Below, one piece after another: positions 10,936 to 21,716 of a stretch of DNA of 64,000 nt (within the stretch, counting starts at the first letter, position 1; every line of letters begins with the position of its first letter). A program made the translations under genes and the position numbers. Origin of the DNA: Mycobacterium sp. 4858 (lineage in GTDB: Bacteria > Actinomycetota > Actinomycetes > Mycobacteriales > Mycobacteriaceae); the NCBI RefSeq assembly GCF_900240975.1, contig NZ_LT968776.1:1550001-1614000 (forward strand), given 5' to 3'. Below the pieces are notes generated by a model. It did not search any database. It had not been told where the DNA came from and saw only the letters and a list, made by a program, of their open reading frames with translations.

Positions 10936-11007
10936 TGCGAATCATGCCAACGACCTGGGCCAAAAACCAATCGCGACGCGATCGCGGCCGATGCGAACTC
11001 TGCCAAC
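10936..11007. promoter_or_regulatory. Paired 16-bp motif in the ramB promoter
   Basis: TGCGAATCATGCCAAC (10936-10951) and TGCGAACTCTGCCAAC (10992-11007) match at 13 of 16 positions, 56 bp apart, upstream of the ramB start. RamB of M. tuberculosis is reported to bind its own promoter, so these are candidate autoregulatory sites. Confidence 0.45.
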
Positions 11008-11039
11008 TTCCGCTTAGCAGCGCCGGTACCCTGGGTGAG

Positions 11040-12460
<1,421 letters not shown>

Positions 12461-12464
<4 letters not shown>

Positions 12465-13021
12465 CCGGGCCGCAGCAGGGCCGCATCCCGTCGGGACGGT
12501 TCCGCGAACTGGGCCCGGTCAACTGGGTGCTGGCGAAGCTGGCCGCGCGCACGGTGCGGGCTCCCGAGATGCACCTGTTCACCACGCTGGGCCAGCACCG
12601 GTTGCTGTTTCTGGCGTGGAGTGTCTACAGCGGCCGCGTCCTGCGCGGCCGGCTGCCGGCGGTTGACACCGAGCTGGTGATCCTGCGGGTCGCGCATGTG
12701 CGCGCCTGCGAATACGAGCTGCAGCACCATCGCCGGATGGCGGCCAAGCAGGGCCTGAACGCGGATCTGCAGGCCGCGATCTTCGCGTGGCCCGAGCGGC
12801 TGGACCGGGTCGAGGCGCGCCTGACGGTGCGGCAGCAGGCGCTGCTGGCGGCGACGGACGAGTTCATCAAGGACCGCACCATCGCCGACGCGACTTGGCG
12901 GCAGCTCGCCGAGCACCTCGACCGGCGTCAGCTGATCGAATTCTGTTTGCTGGCAAGTCAATACGACGGGCTGGCCGCGACGATGGCGGCGCTGGACATC
13001 CCGCTGGACAACCCGCGCTAA
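12461..13021 (+). CDS. Carboxymuconolactone decarboxylase/AhpD-like protein (Rv0464c-like)
   Basis: A 186-residue all-helical protein. The segment LPAVDTELVILRVAHVRACEYELQHHRRMA has the AhpD/CMD layout, but only one cysteine is present where AhpD has CxxC, followed by the H-x(n)-H segment seen in peroxidase-like CMD proteins. A peroxidase or decarboxylase role is therefore uncertain. The GTG start overlaps the last four bases of ramB (GTGA), so translation is coupled and the two form an operon. Confidence 0.85.
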
Positions 13022-13028
13022 CCCGCGG

Positions 13029-13301
13029 TCAGAGGTAGACGCTGGCGAACACGGCCAGCGTCAGCAGCAGCGGCGGCACGGACAGCGCGAAGCCGAAGCC
13101 CGACCAGGCGTATTTGCGGCGTCGGCGCAGCAGCGAGGCCCACGTCGTGGCGCAGACGGCCAGGGCAAGCGAGAGCAGCAACACCGTGGGCGCCCACCTC
13201 TCCACCGCCGCGTTGTCGTCGGCGATCGAGAAGGCGGCCAGCCACAGGACATAGCCCGCGGCCAGCCCGCCGACGGCCCCCACAACGACGTCGCTGCGCA
13301 C
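13029..13301 (-). CDS. Small membrane protein (Rv0463-like)
   Basis: A 90-residue protein with about three membrane helices (residues about 5-25, 38-57 and 70-88) separated by a basic loop (RRRRKY). It starts with GTG 6 nt after the lpdC stop and is probably cotranscribed with it. No functional motif is visible. Confidence 0.75.
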   Translation of the reverse strand: MRSDVVVGAVGGLAAGYVLWLAAFSIADDNAAVERWAPTVLLLSLALAVCATTWASLLRRRRKYAWSGFGFALSVPPLLLTLAVFASVYL

Positions 13302-13307
13302 GCGGCC

Positions 13308-14702
13308 TCAGAAGTTGATCATGTGGCCGACCAGGCCGTGGAAGCACTCCTGCAGCGCCTCGGACAGGGTCGGGTGGGTGTGCACGTTGCGCGCCAGCTC
13401 GGTGGCGGTCAGGTCCCACTTCTGCGCCAGCGTCAGCTCGGGCAGCAGCTCGGACACGTCGGGGCCGATCAGGTGTCCACCCAGCAGCTCGAGGTGCTTG
13501 GCGTCGGCGACCAGCTTGACGAAGCCGGTGGGGTCGCCCAGGCCGTGGGCCTTGCCGTTGGCGGTGAACGGGAACTTGGCCACCACCACGTCGTAGCCTT
13601 CGTCGCGGGCCTGCTGTTCGGTCAGTCCGAAGCTGGCCACCTGGGGCTGGCAGAACGTCGCCCGCGGCAGCATCCGGTAGTCACCGAGCGCCAAAGTCTC
13701 TGCGCCGGCGATGGTTTCGGCCGCCACCACGCCCATGGCCTCGGCCACGTGGGCCAGCATCAGCTTTCCGGTGACGTCGCCGATGGCGTAGATGTGGCCG
13801 ACGCTGGTGATCATGTAGTCGTTGATGCCGATGGCCTTGCGGTCGGTCAGCGCGACCCCGGTCTTCTCCAGGCCGTAGCCCTCGACGTTGGGCGCGAAAC
13901 CGATGGCCTGCAACACTTTCGCGGCCTTGATCTCCTGCGTGTTGCCGTCCTTGCTGACGACGACGGTGACCTCGGTGCCGCTGTCGTTGATGGACTCGAC
14001 CTTGGTGCCGGTGAGGATCTTGATGCCCAGCTTCTTGAACTGCTTCTCGATCTCCTTGGAGACGTCGGCGTCCTCGTTGGGCAGCGCGCGCGGCAGAAAC
14101 TCCACGATGGTCACGTCAACGCCGTAGTTCTTCATGACGTAGCCGAACTCCATGCCGATCGCGCCGGCGCCGGCGATGACGATCGACTCGGGCAGCTCGC
14201 GGGACAGGATCTGCTCTTCGTAGGTGACCACGTTGGCCGACAGCGACGTTCCGGGGACCAACCGGGTGCTGCTGCCGGTGGCGATGATGGCGTTGTCGAA
14301 CGTCACCGTCTCGGTCCCACCGTCGTTGAGGTCGACGGACACCGTGTTGGCGTCGGTGAACCGGCCGTAGCCGTGGATCTCGGTGATCTTGTTCTTCTTC
14401 ATCAGGAAGTGCACGCCCGCCACCCGGCCCTCGGCCACCTTGCGGCTGCGGTCGAAGGCGGCGCCGTAGTCGAACGTGGCGTCGCCGCTCATCCCGAAGG
14501 TCTTGGCCTCTTTGGTGAAGATGTGTACCAACTCGGCGTTGCGCAGCAACGCCTTCGAGGGGATGCAGCCGACGTTGAGGCAGACTCCGCCCCAGTACTT
14601 CGGCTCGATGATTCCAGTGTTCAGGCCGAGCTGTGCGGCGCGGATGGCTGCGACATATCCGCCGGGACCGGCCCCGAGGACGACGACGTCAAAATGGGTC
14701 AC
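13308..14702 (-). CDS. lpdC: Dihydrolipoamide dehydrogenase LpdC
   Basis: This flavoprotein is the E3 component of pyruvate and branched-chain 2-oxoacid dehydrogenases and, in M. tuberculosis, of the peroxynitrite reductase complex. The 464 residues contain the N-terminal FAD motif GAGPGG (10-15), the redox disulfide C41/C46 in GGVCLNVGC, the NAD motif [10 protein letters not shown], the second FAD motif AIGDVTG and the C-terminal His-Glu dyad in [10 protein letters not shown]. The start is GTG 14702: a TAGGGT -10 element (14715-14710) ends exactly 7 nt before it, as in leaderless mycobacterial genes. Confidence 0.97.
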   Translation of the reverse strand: MTHFDVVVLGAGPGGYVAAIRAAQLGLNTGIIEPKYWGGVCLNVGCIPSKALLRNAELVHIFTKEAKTFGMSGDATFDYGAAFDRSRKVAEGRVAGVHFLMKKNKITEIHGYGRFTDANTVSVDLNDGGTETVTFDNAIIATGSSTRLVPGTSLSANVVTYEEQILSRELPESIVIAGAGAIGMEFGYVMKNYGVDVTIVEFLPRALPNEDADVSKEIEKQFKKLGIKILTGTKVESINDSGTEVTVVVSKDGNTQEIKAAKVLQAIGFAPNVEGYGLEKTGVALTDRKAIGINDYMITSVGHIYAIGDVTGKLMLAHVAEAMGVVAAETIAGAETLALGDYRMLPRATFCQPQVASFGLTEQQARDEGYDVVVAKFPFTANGKAHGLGDPTGFVKLVADAKHLELLGGHLIGPDVSELLPELTLAQKWDLTATELARNVHTHPTLSEALQECFHGLVGHMINF

Positions 14703-14709
14703 GGCCCCT

Positions 14710-14715
14710 ACCCTA
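14710..14715 (-). promoter_or_regulatory. -10 element of a leaderless lpdC promoter
   Basis: TAGGGT on the minus strand followed by a 7-nt gap to the GTG start codon. Confidence 0.55.
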
Positions 14716-14735
14716 GTGGCCGCCCGGGCCGGGCG

Positions 14736-15305
14736 TTAATACGGAACGAGGCCGACGAGACAGTGGCCCACCCGGGCGCAGTGGTAGTACCCGTCCAGCG
14801 GCGCCGCGGCGGCCAGGGAGGCGAACGGCCCCGACATCACCGCCAGCGACAGCGCGGCGACCAGCGGCCTGCCCTCGACCATCGCCAGCAACACGCCGGC
14901 GACCGCGCACGCCACCACGTAGACCAGGATGACGAACAGCGCCGGGGTCACGTCGGCCGAGTGGTACCACCAATAGAACAGGCCGAACCCGACGACGGCG
15001 GCCACGGACCACACGCCGAGGACCACCAGCAGCAGCTTCCACCACTTGAGGTAGAGGTAGCGCCCGGGAACGGTGACCGGTTGCACCGGCGTGACAGCGG
15101 AGTCGGCGCCGGAATCCCCCTCCTCGGCGGCCGGCGCGGGCGTCTCGGGTGCGCCGTTTGCCGCGGAGGGCTCCTCACCGCCGTCTTCGTCGGAGTCCGA
15201 GAAGTCCGGCACCCACGACTGCGTCCCGGTGTCCTCGTCGGAATCGGAGAAGTCCGGCACCCACGATTGGGTGCCGGGGCTCGACGGGGTTTCGTCGTCA
15301 GCCAC
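14736..15305 (-). CDS. Membrane protein with acidic tandem repeats (Rv0461-like)
   Basis: A 189-residue protein. Residues 11-41 hold two 16-residue repeats, GTQSWVPDFSDSDED plus one residue, in an acidic cytoplasmic-looking N-terminus; after a Pro/Ala/Glu-rich linker come about three membrane segments (from KWWKLLLVVLGVWSVAAVV). The GTG start lies inside the end of the upstream membrane gene (8-nt overlap). No function is known; the repeated Trp/Pro/Asp motif may bind a partner. Confidence 0.78.
   Translation of the reverse strand: MADDETPSSPGTQSWVPDFSDSDEDTGTQSWVPDFSDSDEDGGEEPSAANGAPETPAPAAEEGDSGADSAVTPVQPVTVPGRYLYLKWWKLLLVVLGVWSVAAVVGFGLFYWWYHSADVTPALFVILVYVVACAVAGVLLAMVEGRPLVAALSLAVMSGPFASLAAAAPLDGYYHCARVGHCLVGLVPY
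15180..15275. repeat. Two 48-bp tandem units
   Basis: Direct repeat encoding the duplicated GTQSWVPDFSDSDED motif on the minus strand; the units differ at a few third codon positions. Confidence 0.7.
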
Positions 15306-15576
15306 GAGCGGTCACCTGCAGGGCGACGAGCACACCGAACCAGCCGGGCGCCAGGGCCAGGACGAACGCGCCCAGCATCGTCACCCAGCGGCGTCCGGAG
15401 AACAGGATCGTCACCAGCGCTGCCGCGCTGGGAATCCCGACCACCGATGCCAGGGCGAAGGCCGGGCGGACGCTCGGATGGGCGGCCACGGCGAATCCCA
15501 CCCCGGCCAGCAACCCGACCGCGGCGCCGATCAGCATGGCCGCGGCCAGTGACCGCGGACGCGGGAGGGGGATCAC
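15298..15576 (-). CDS. Small membrane protein (Rv0460-like)
   Basis: A 92-residue protein almost entirely of hydrophobic helices (about 10-32, 38-60 and 66-88). It starts with GTG 10 nt after the DUF779 gene and overlaps the next gene, placing it in the aldehyde dehydrogenase operon. No motif suggests a function. Confidence 0.75.
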   Translation of the reverse strand: MIPLPRPRSLAAAMLIGAAVGLLAGVGFAVAAHPSVRPAFALASVVGIPSAAALVTILFSGRRWVTMLGAFVLALAPGWFGVLVALQVTARG

Positions 15577-15586
15577 GATTTCGACA

Positions 15587-16075
15587 TTACTGGGGTCGCC
15601 GGGCCGGAGGGCATGTTCGGAATGCCGCGTCCGCCACCACCTCGCCGCGCACGCTGGGGCGTACGCCCCGTTCGTAATCGGTGCCGGTGATCACCGGCGC
15701 CCGCCGCAGCTCGGCCTGTTCGTCGTCGGTGAAGACGCGGCCACGGGACAGGAACCGCACCCCCTCGGGCGCCTCCAGGCTGAACCCGCCGCCCCGGCCG
15801 GGGACCGCGTCGATGACCAGCTGCGTGTGCTTCCAGGTCTCGTACTGCGGACCCGAGATCCACACCGGCACCCCGTCTCCGACGTCGAGCACGCCCAGCA
15901 GCACGTCGCGGTCACCGACCAGGAAGTCCCCGCGCGGGAAGCACATCGGCGACGAGCCGTCGCAGCAGCCGCCGGACTGGTGGAACATCACGGGACCGTG
16001 GCGGTCCTGCAGGCGCGCCAGCAGTTCGGCGGCGCCGGCGGTGATCACGACTCCTGGCGGGGGCCCGGGCTCCAT
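15587..16075 (-). CDS. DUF779 protein (Rv0459-like)
   Basis: A 162-residue protein with the conserved block MFHQSGGCCDGSSPMCFPRGDF (about residues 30-51), rich in Cys and possibly metal-binding, typical of DUF779. Genes of this family are widely found beside aldehyde dehydrogenases. Here its ATG directly follows the TAG of the aldehyde dehydrogenase gene, so coupling is tight. A chaperone or accessory role for that enzyme is an inference from context. Confidence 0.88.
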   Translation of the reverse strand: MEPGPPPGVVITAGAAELLARLQDRHGPVMFHQSGGCCDGSSPMCFPRGDFLVGDRDVLLGVLDVGDGVPVWISGPQYETWKHTQLVIDAVPGRGGGFSLEAPEGVRFLSRGRVFTDDEQAELRRAPVITGTDYERGVRPSVRGEVVADAAFRTCPPARRPQ

Positions 16076-17599
<1,524 letters not shown>

Positions 17600-17657
17600 C
17601 TGCTCTCACCCCTCGTTCGCCTGTGTAATACACCTCACACTACCGCCGGAGGCCACA

Positions 17658-19757
17658 ATGGCTTCCATGACGTCACAAGCCGCCGCTCCCCCCGACGACG
17701 CCCAAGACCCCTACCTGTGGCTCGAGGACGTCACCGGCGACGAGGCGCTGGACTGGGTGCGCGCGCGTAACGAACCGACGCTGGCGACGTTTTGCGACGC
17801 GGACTTCGAGCGGATGCGCGCCCAGGCGCTCGAGGTGCTCGACACCGACGCCCGCATCCCCTACGTGGTCCGCCGCGGCGCGTATCTGTACAACTTCTGG
17901 CGCGACGCCGCCAACCCGCGCGGGTTGTGGCGGCGTACCACGCTGGACAGCTATCGCAGCGATTCTCCCGAGTGGGACGTGCTGATCGACGTCGATGAAC
18001 TGGGGCGGGCTGACAACCAGAACTGGGTGTGGGCCGGCGCGGGGGTGATCGAACCGGAGTACACGCGCGCGCTGGTCGCGCTGTCCAGGGGCGGCTCGGA
18101 CGCCTCGATCGTGCGCGAATTCGACATGGGGACCCGTGAATTCGTCGCCGGTGGATTCCAGTTGCCGGAGGCCAAGTCGCAGCTCGCCTGGGTGGACGCC
18201 GACACCGTCCTGGTGGGCACGGATTTCGGCGACGACTCGCTCACCGACTCGGGTTACCCGCGGGTGATCAAGCGGTGGCGCCGGGGCACCCCGCTCACCG
18301 ACGCGGAGACCGTGTTCGAGGGCGCCCGCACCGACGTGCGGGTGTCCGCCTCGGTGGATCGCACTCCCGGCTTCGGGCGCACCCTGCTGGGGCGGGCCCT
18401 CGACTTCTGGAACGAGGAGGTCTACGAATTGCGGGGGCCGGAGCTGATCCGCATTGACGCGCCCACCGACGCCAGCTTGTCGATACACCGGCAGTGGCTC
18501 TTGATCGAGCTGCGCACGGATTGGTTCTACGGCGCACAGAACTATCCCGCGGGCGCCCTGCTGGCGGCCGACTACGACGAATTCCTTTCGGGCACCGCAG
18601 AATTGAGCGTGGTGTTCGAGCCCGACGAGCACACCGCGCTGAATCACTACGCGTGGACGCGGGACCGCCTGCTGTTGGTCACCCTCGCCGACGTGGCCAG
18701 CCGGGTGGAGATCGTCACGCCGCCCTCGCGTGACGTCCCCCAGAGCCCGGCTTCGCCGCGCTTGCGATCGTCACGGAGTGACTGGCGGCGCGAGCCGGTC
18801 GCCGGGATACCGCCGGCGACCCACACCGTCGTCGTCGGCGCCGACGACACCGGCGACGAGTTCTTCCTCGACTCCAGCGGCTTCGTCACCCCCTCGCGGC
18901 TGCTGCGCGGCGCCGGCGAGGGGCCGCTGGAACAGATCAAGTCCGCGCCGGCCTTCTTCGACGCCGAAAACATCACGGTGGCACAGCATTTCGTGGCATC
19001 CGACGACGGCACCCAGATCCCGTACTTCGTGGTGCGGCCCGCCGGCGCCCAAGGCCCCGGGCCGACCATGCTGTACGGGTACGGCGGGTTCGAATCCGCC
19101 AACACCCCCGCCTACAGTGGCGTGCTCGGCCGGCTGTGGCTGGCCCGCGGCGGCACCTACGTGCTGGCCAACATCCGCGGCGGCGGGGAGTACGGGCCCG
19201 GCTGGCACACCCAGGCGATGCGCGAGGGCAGGCACAAGGTGGCCGAGGACTTCGCCGCCGTGGCAACCGATCTGGTGAACCGTGGCATCACTACCGTCGA
19301 CCGACTGGGCGCGCAGGGCGGCAGCAACGGCGGCCTGCTGATAGGCATCATGCTGACCCAGTACCCGGAGCGGTTCGGCGCGCTGGTCTGCAGCGTGCCG
19401 CTGCTGGACATGAAGCGCTACCACCTGCTGCTCGCGGGCGCCTCGTGGATGGCCGAATACGGCGACCCGGACAATCCGGAGGACTGGGCGTTCATCTCCG
19501 AATACTCGCCCTACCAGAACATTACGGCCACGCGCCACTACCCGCCGGTGCTGATGACCACGTCCACCCGTGACGACCGGGTGCATCCGGGCCACGCCCG
19601 CAAGATGACGGCGGCGCTACAGGCCGCGGGACATCCGGTCTATTACTACGAGAACATCGAGGGCGGGCACGCCGGCGCGGCCGACAACCAGCAGGTCGCC
19701 TTCAAGGCCGCGCTTACCTATTCGTTCCTGTGGCGGATGCTGGCACCCCCGACGTAA
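17658..19757 (+). CDS. Prolyl oligopeptidase family (S9A) serine peptidase (Rv0457c-like)
   Basis: A 699-residue peptidase with an N-terminal beta-propeller (about 20-420) and a C-terminal alpha/beta hydrolase domain. The nucleophile is S556 in GAQGGSNGG, the aspartate lies in TSTRDDRVHP and the histidine in EGGHAGA; YGYGGFE and NIRGGGEYG are S9A signatures. ATG 17658 or 17667 may start translation. Residues 361-375 (around PASPRLRSSRSD, codons 18747-18770) correspond to a dispersed DNA repeat that also lies in xthA, making an in-frame insertion at the end of the propeller. Cytoplasmic, as no signal peptide is visible. Confidence 0.92.
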   Translation: MASMTSQAAAPPDDAQDPYLWLEDVTGDEALDWVRARNEPTLATFCDADFERMRAQALEVLDTDARIPYVVRRGAYLYNFWRDAANPRGLWRRTTLDSYRSDSPEWDVLIDVDELGRADNQNWVWAGAGVIEPEYTRALVALSRGGSDASIVREFDMGTREFVAGGFQLPEAKSQLAWVDADTVLVGTDFGDDSLTDSGYPRVIKRWRRGTPLTDAETVFEGARTDVRVSASVDRTPGFGRTLLGRALDFWNEEVYELRGPELIRIDAPTDASLSIHRQWLLIELRTDWFYGAQNYPAGALLAADYDEFLSGTAELSVVFEPDEHTALNHYAWTRDRLLLVTLADVASRVEIVTPPSRDVPQSPASPRLRSSRSDWRREPVAGIPPATHTVVVGADDTGDEFFLDSSGFVTPSRLLRGAGEGPLEQIKSAPAFFDAENITVAQHFVASDDGTQIPYFVVRPAGAQGPGPTMLYGYGGFESANTPAYSGVLGRLWLARGGTYVLANIRGGGEYGPGWHTQAMREGRHKVAEDFAAVATDLVNRGITTVDRLGAQGGSNGGLLIGIMLTQYPERFGALVCSVPLLDMKRYHLLLAGASWMAEYGDPDNPEDWAFISEYSPYQNITATRHYPPVLMTTSTRDDRVHPGHARKMTAALQAAGHPVYYYENIEGGHAGAADNQQVAFKAALTYSFLWRMLAPPT
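18745..18770. repeat. Dispersed repeat core inside the S9 peptidase gene
   Basis: The core CGCCGCGCTTGCGATCG is shared with copies at 39607-39748 and 58642-58749. Here it is read in the frame PASPRLRS, the same peptide produced by the xthA copies. CGTGAC/GTCACG arms lie on either side. Confidence 0.7.
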
Positions 19758-19858
19758 AAACCGGGGTCCTGCCTCCGCTGTCCAGGATCCCGTCGGCGAG
19801 TGGACGCGCGCCAGGGCCGGCAGCCCGCTGTTGAGAGGACCAACGTCCTCACTCGGCC

Positions 19859-20212
19859 TTGTCGACGTCGCTCGCCGTCCCGACCCATAAGATCGTCGAC
19901 GTGTCAGCGACCCAACGCATCGAGCTCACCCTGCTGGCGACCGGATTGATCTTCATCCTGGTTTCGGCGGCGCAGGCACGCTACCGCTTCATCCGTCACC
20001 GCCGCGCGGGCCGGCGGTTCTACTGGGCGACCGCGATCATCGGCACCGTCTGTTTCGCGATCGGCACCGGCAGGATCTGGCCGAACGCCGTCTGCGTGGC
20101 GCTGATCTTCTCCGGCCTGCTCGTCCTGTCGGCCTACCTGACGACGCCGTATCTCAAGATCGGCGGCCGGATCTATGCGTCGTCACCGGAGAACCGTCAG
20201 CCCGACCCGTAA
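19859..20212 (+). CDS. Small membrane protein upstream of echA2
   Basis: Up to 117 residues with three hydrophobic helices (about residues 21-40, 53-70 and 75-92) separated by a basic loop (RYRFIRHRRAGRR). Either TTG 19859 or GTG 19901 could be the start; neither has a convincing ribosome-binding site. It ends 7 nt before echA2 and probably shares its transcript. No family is recognised with confidence. Confidence 0.6.
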   Translation: MSTSLAVPTHKIVDVSATQRIELTLLATGLIFILVSAAQARYRFIRHRRAGRRFYWATAIIGTVCFAIGTGRIWPNAVCVALIFSGLLVLSAYLTTPYLKIGGRIYASSPENRQPDP

Positions 20213-20219
20213 GGACGCC

Positions 20220-21137
20220 ATGACCGCACCCGACTTCGAGACGCTGCTCTATACGACGGCCGGCCCGGTCGCCACCATCACGCTGAACCGTCCCGAGCAG
20301 CTCAACACCATCGTGCCGCCGATGCCGGACGAGATCGAAGCGGCCGTCGGCCGGGCGGAGCGTGACCCGGCCGTCAAGGTCATCGTGCTGCGAGGCGCCG
20401 GCCGGGCCTTCTCCGGCGGCTACGACTTCGGCGGCGGCTTTGCGCACTGGGGCGACTCGATGATGACCGAGGGCCGGTGGGATCCCGGAAAGGACTTCGC
20501 GATGGTCACCGCCCGCGAGACCGGGCCGACGCAGAAGTTCATGGCCATCTGGCGGGCGTCCAAGCCCGTCATCGCCCAGGTGCACGGCTGGTGCGTCGGC
20601 GGGGCCAGCGACTACGCGCTGTGCGCGGACCTGGTGATCGCCAGCGACGACGCGGTGATCGGCACCCCGTACAGCAGGATGTGGGGCGCATACCTGAGCG
20701 GGATGTGGCTCTACCGGCTCAGCTTCGCCAAAGCCAAGTGGCATTCGCTGACCGGGCGCCCGCTGACGGGCGCCCAGGCCGCCGAGATCGAACTGATCAA
20801 CGAGGCGGTGCCGTTCGAGCGGCTCGAGGCCCGGGTCGCCGAGATCGCCGCCGACCTGGCCCGGATCCCGCTGTCACAACTGCAGGCGCAGAAGCTGATC
20901 GTCAACCAGGCCTACGAGAACATGGGATTGGCGTCCACCCAGACGCTGGGCGGCATCCTCGACGGCCTGATGCGCAACACCCCCGACGCCCTCGACTTCA
21001 TCAAGACCGCCGAAACCCAGGGCGTGCGGGCGGCGGTGGAACGCCGCGACGGCCCGTTCGGCGACTACAGCCAGGCCCCGCCGGAGCTGCGGCCCGACCC
21101 GACGCACGTCATCGTGCCTGATCGCGACCAATACTGA
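20220..21137 (+). CDS. echA2: Enoyl-CoA hydratase/isomerase EchA2
   Basis: A 305-residue crotonase-fold protein. The oxyanion-hole segments are RGAGRAFSGGYDFGGGF (about 59-75) and QVHGWCVGGASDY (about 120-132); the usual catalytic glutamates of hydratases are not evident, so isomerase, hydrolase or another CoA chemistry is possible. ATG 20220 has AAGGA a few bases upstream. Position and length match Rv0456c, immediately before the Rv0455c-like gene. Confidence 0.92.
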   Translation: MTAPDFETLLYTTAGPVATITLNRPEQLNTIVPPMPDEIEAAVGRAERDPAVKVIVLRGAGRAFSGGYDFGGGFAHWGDSMMTEGRWDPGKDFAMVTARETGPTQKFMAIWRASKPVIAQVHGWCVGGASDYALCADLVIASDDAVIGTPYSRMWGAYLSGMWLYRLSFAKAKWHSLTGRPLTGAQAAEIELINEAVPFERLEARVAEIAADLARIPLSQLQAQKLIVNQAYENMGLASTQTLGGILDGLMRNTPDALDFIKTAETQGVRAAVERRDGPFGDYSQAPPELRPDPTHVIVPDRDQY

Positions 21138-21188
21138 GCTGAGCTAGGGACTGTCCGCGGTCGCCCAAAAAGTGCTACCGTAACAACT

Positions 21189-21635
21189 ATGTCTCGGCTG
21201 AACACTGGCTTGCGCGCAGGCGCCGCCTTCCTCGCCCTCGGCATCGCTGCCGCCGTCTTCCCGAAGACCGCCGTGGCCGACTCCACGGAAGACTTTCCGA
21301 TTCCGCGCCGGATGATCAACACCACGTGCGACGCCGAGCAGATCATGGCGGCCACCCGCGACACCAGCCCGGTGTACTACCAGCGGTACATGATCGACTT
21401 CAACAACCACCCGAACGTCCAGCAGGCGACGATCGACAAGGTGCACTGGTTCTACTCCTTGTCACCGGAGGACCGCCGCACCTACTCCGAGAACTTCTAC
21501 AACAACGACCCGCTGTGGTACGCCTGGCCCAACCACATGAAGCTCTTCTTCAACAACAAGGGCGTCGTCGCCAAGGCCACCGACGTCTGCGGCCAGTACC
21601 CGCCCGGCGACATGTCGGTGTGGAACTGGGCCTAG
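21189..21635 (+). CDS. Exported siderophore-secretion factor (Rv0455c-like)
   Basis: The 148-residue protein has a signal peptide (about residues 1-30, AVA-D) and a compact mature domain with only two cysteines, C47 (NTTCDAEQ) and C134 (DVCGQ), which can form the disulfide known for this family. Rv0455c of M. tuberculosis is reported as needed for efficient mycobactin and carboxymycobactin export together with the MmpS4/L4 and MmpS5/L5 systems. An MmpS/MmpL pair lies directly next to it here, convergently. A strong intrinsic terminator follows. Confidence 0.92.
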   Translation: MSRLNTGLRAGAAFLALGIAAAVFPKTAVADSTEDFPIPRRMINTTCDAEQIMAATRDTSPVYYQRYMIDFNNHPNVQQATIDKVHWFYSLSPEDRRTYSENFYNNDPLWYAWPNHMKLFFNNKGVVAKATDVCGQYPPGDMSVWNWA

Positions 21636-21643
21636 CGCCTCCC

Positions 21644-21685
21644 AAAAATCCGCACGCCCCTGAGAGGGGACGTGCGGATTTTTTT
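21644..21685. terminator. Strong bidirectional intrinsic terminator
   Basis: A 17-bp stem with one bulge, a TGAGA loop and an A-run/T-run on either side (TTTTTTT at 21679-21685) lies between the convergent Rv0455c-like and mmpL genes. It is the clearest Rho-independent terminator in the window and can serve both strands. Confidence 0.92.
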
Positions 21686-21716
21686 GTCCGGCGCCCGGGC
21701 GTCCGCCTCGTTCGGA

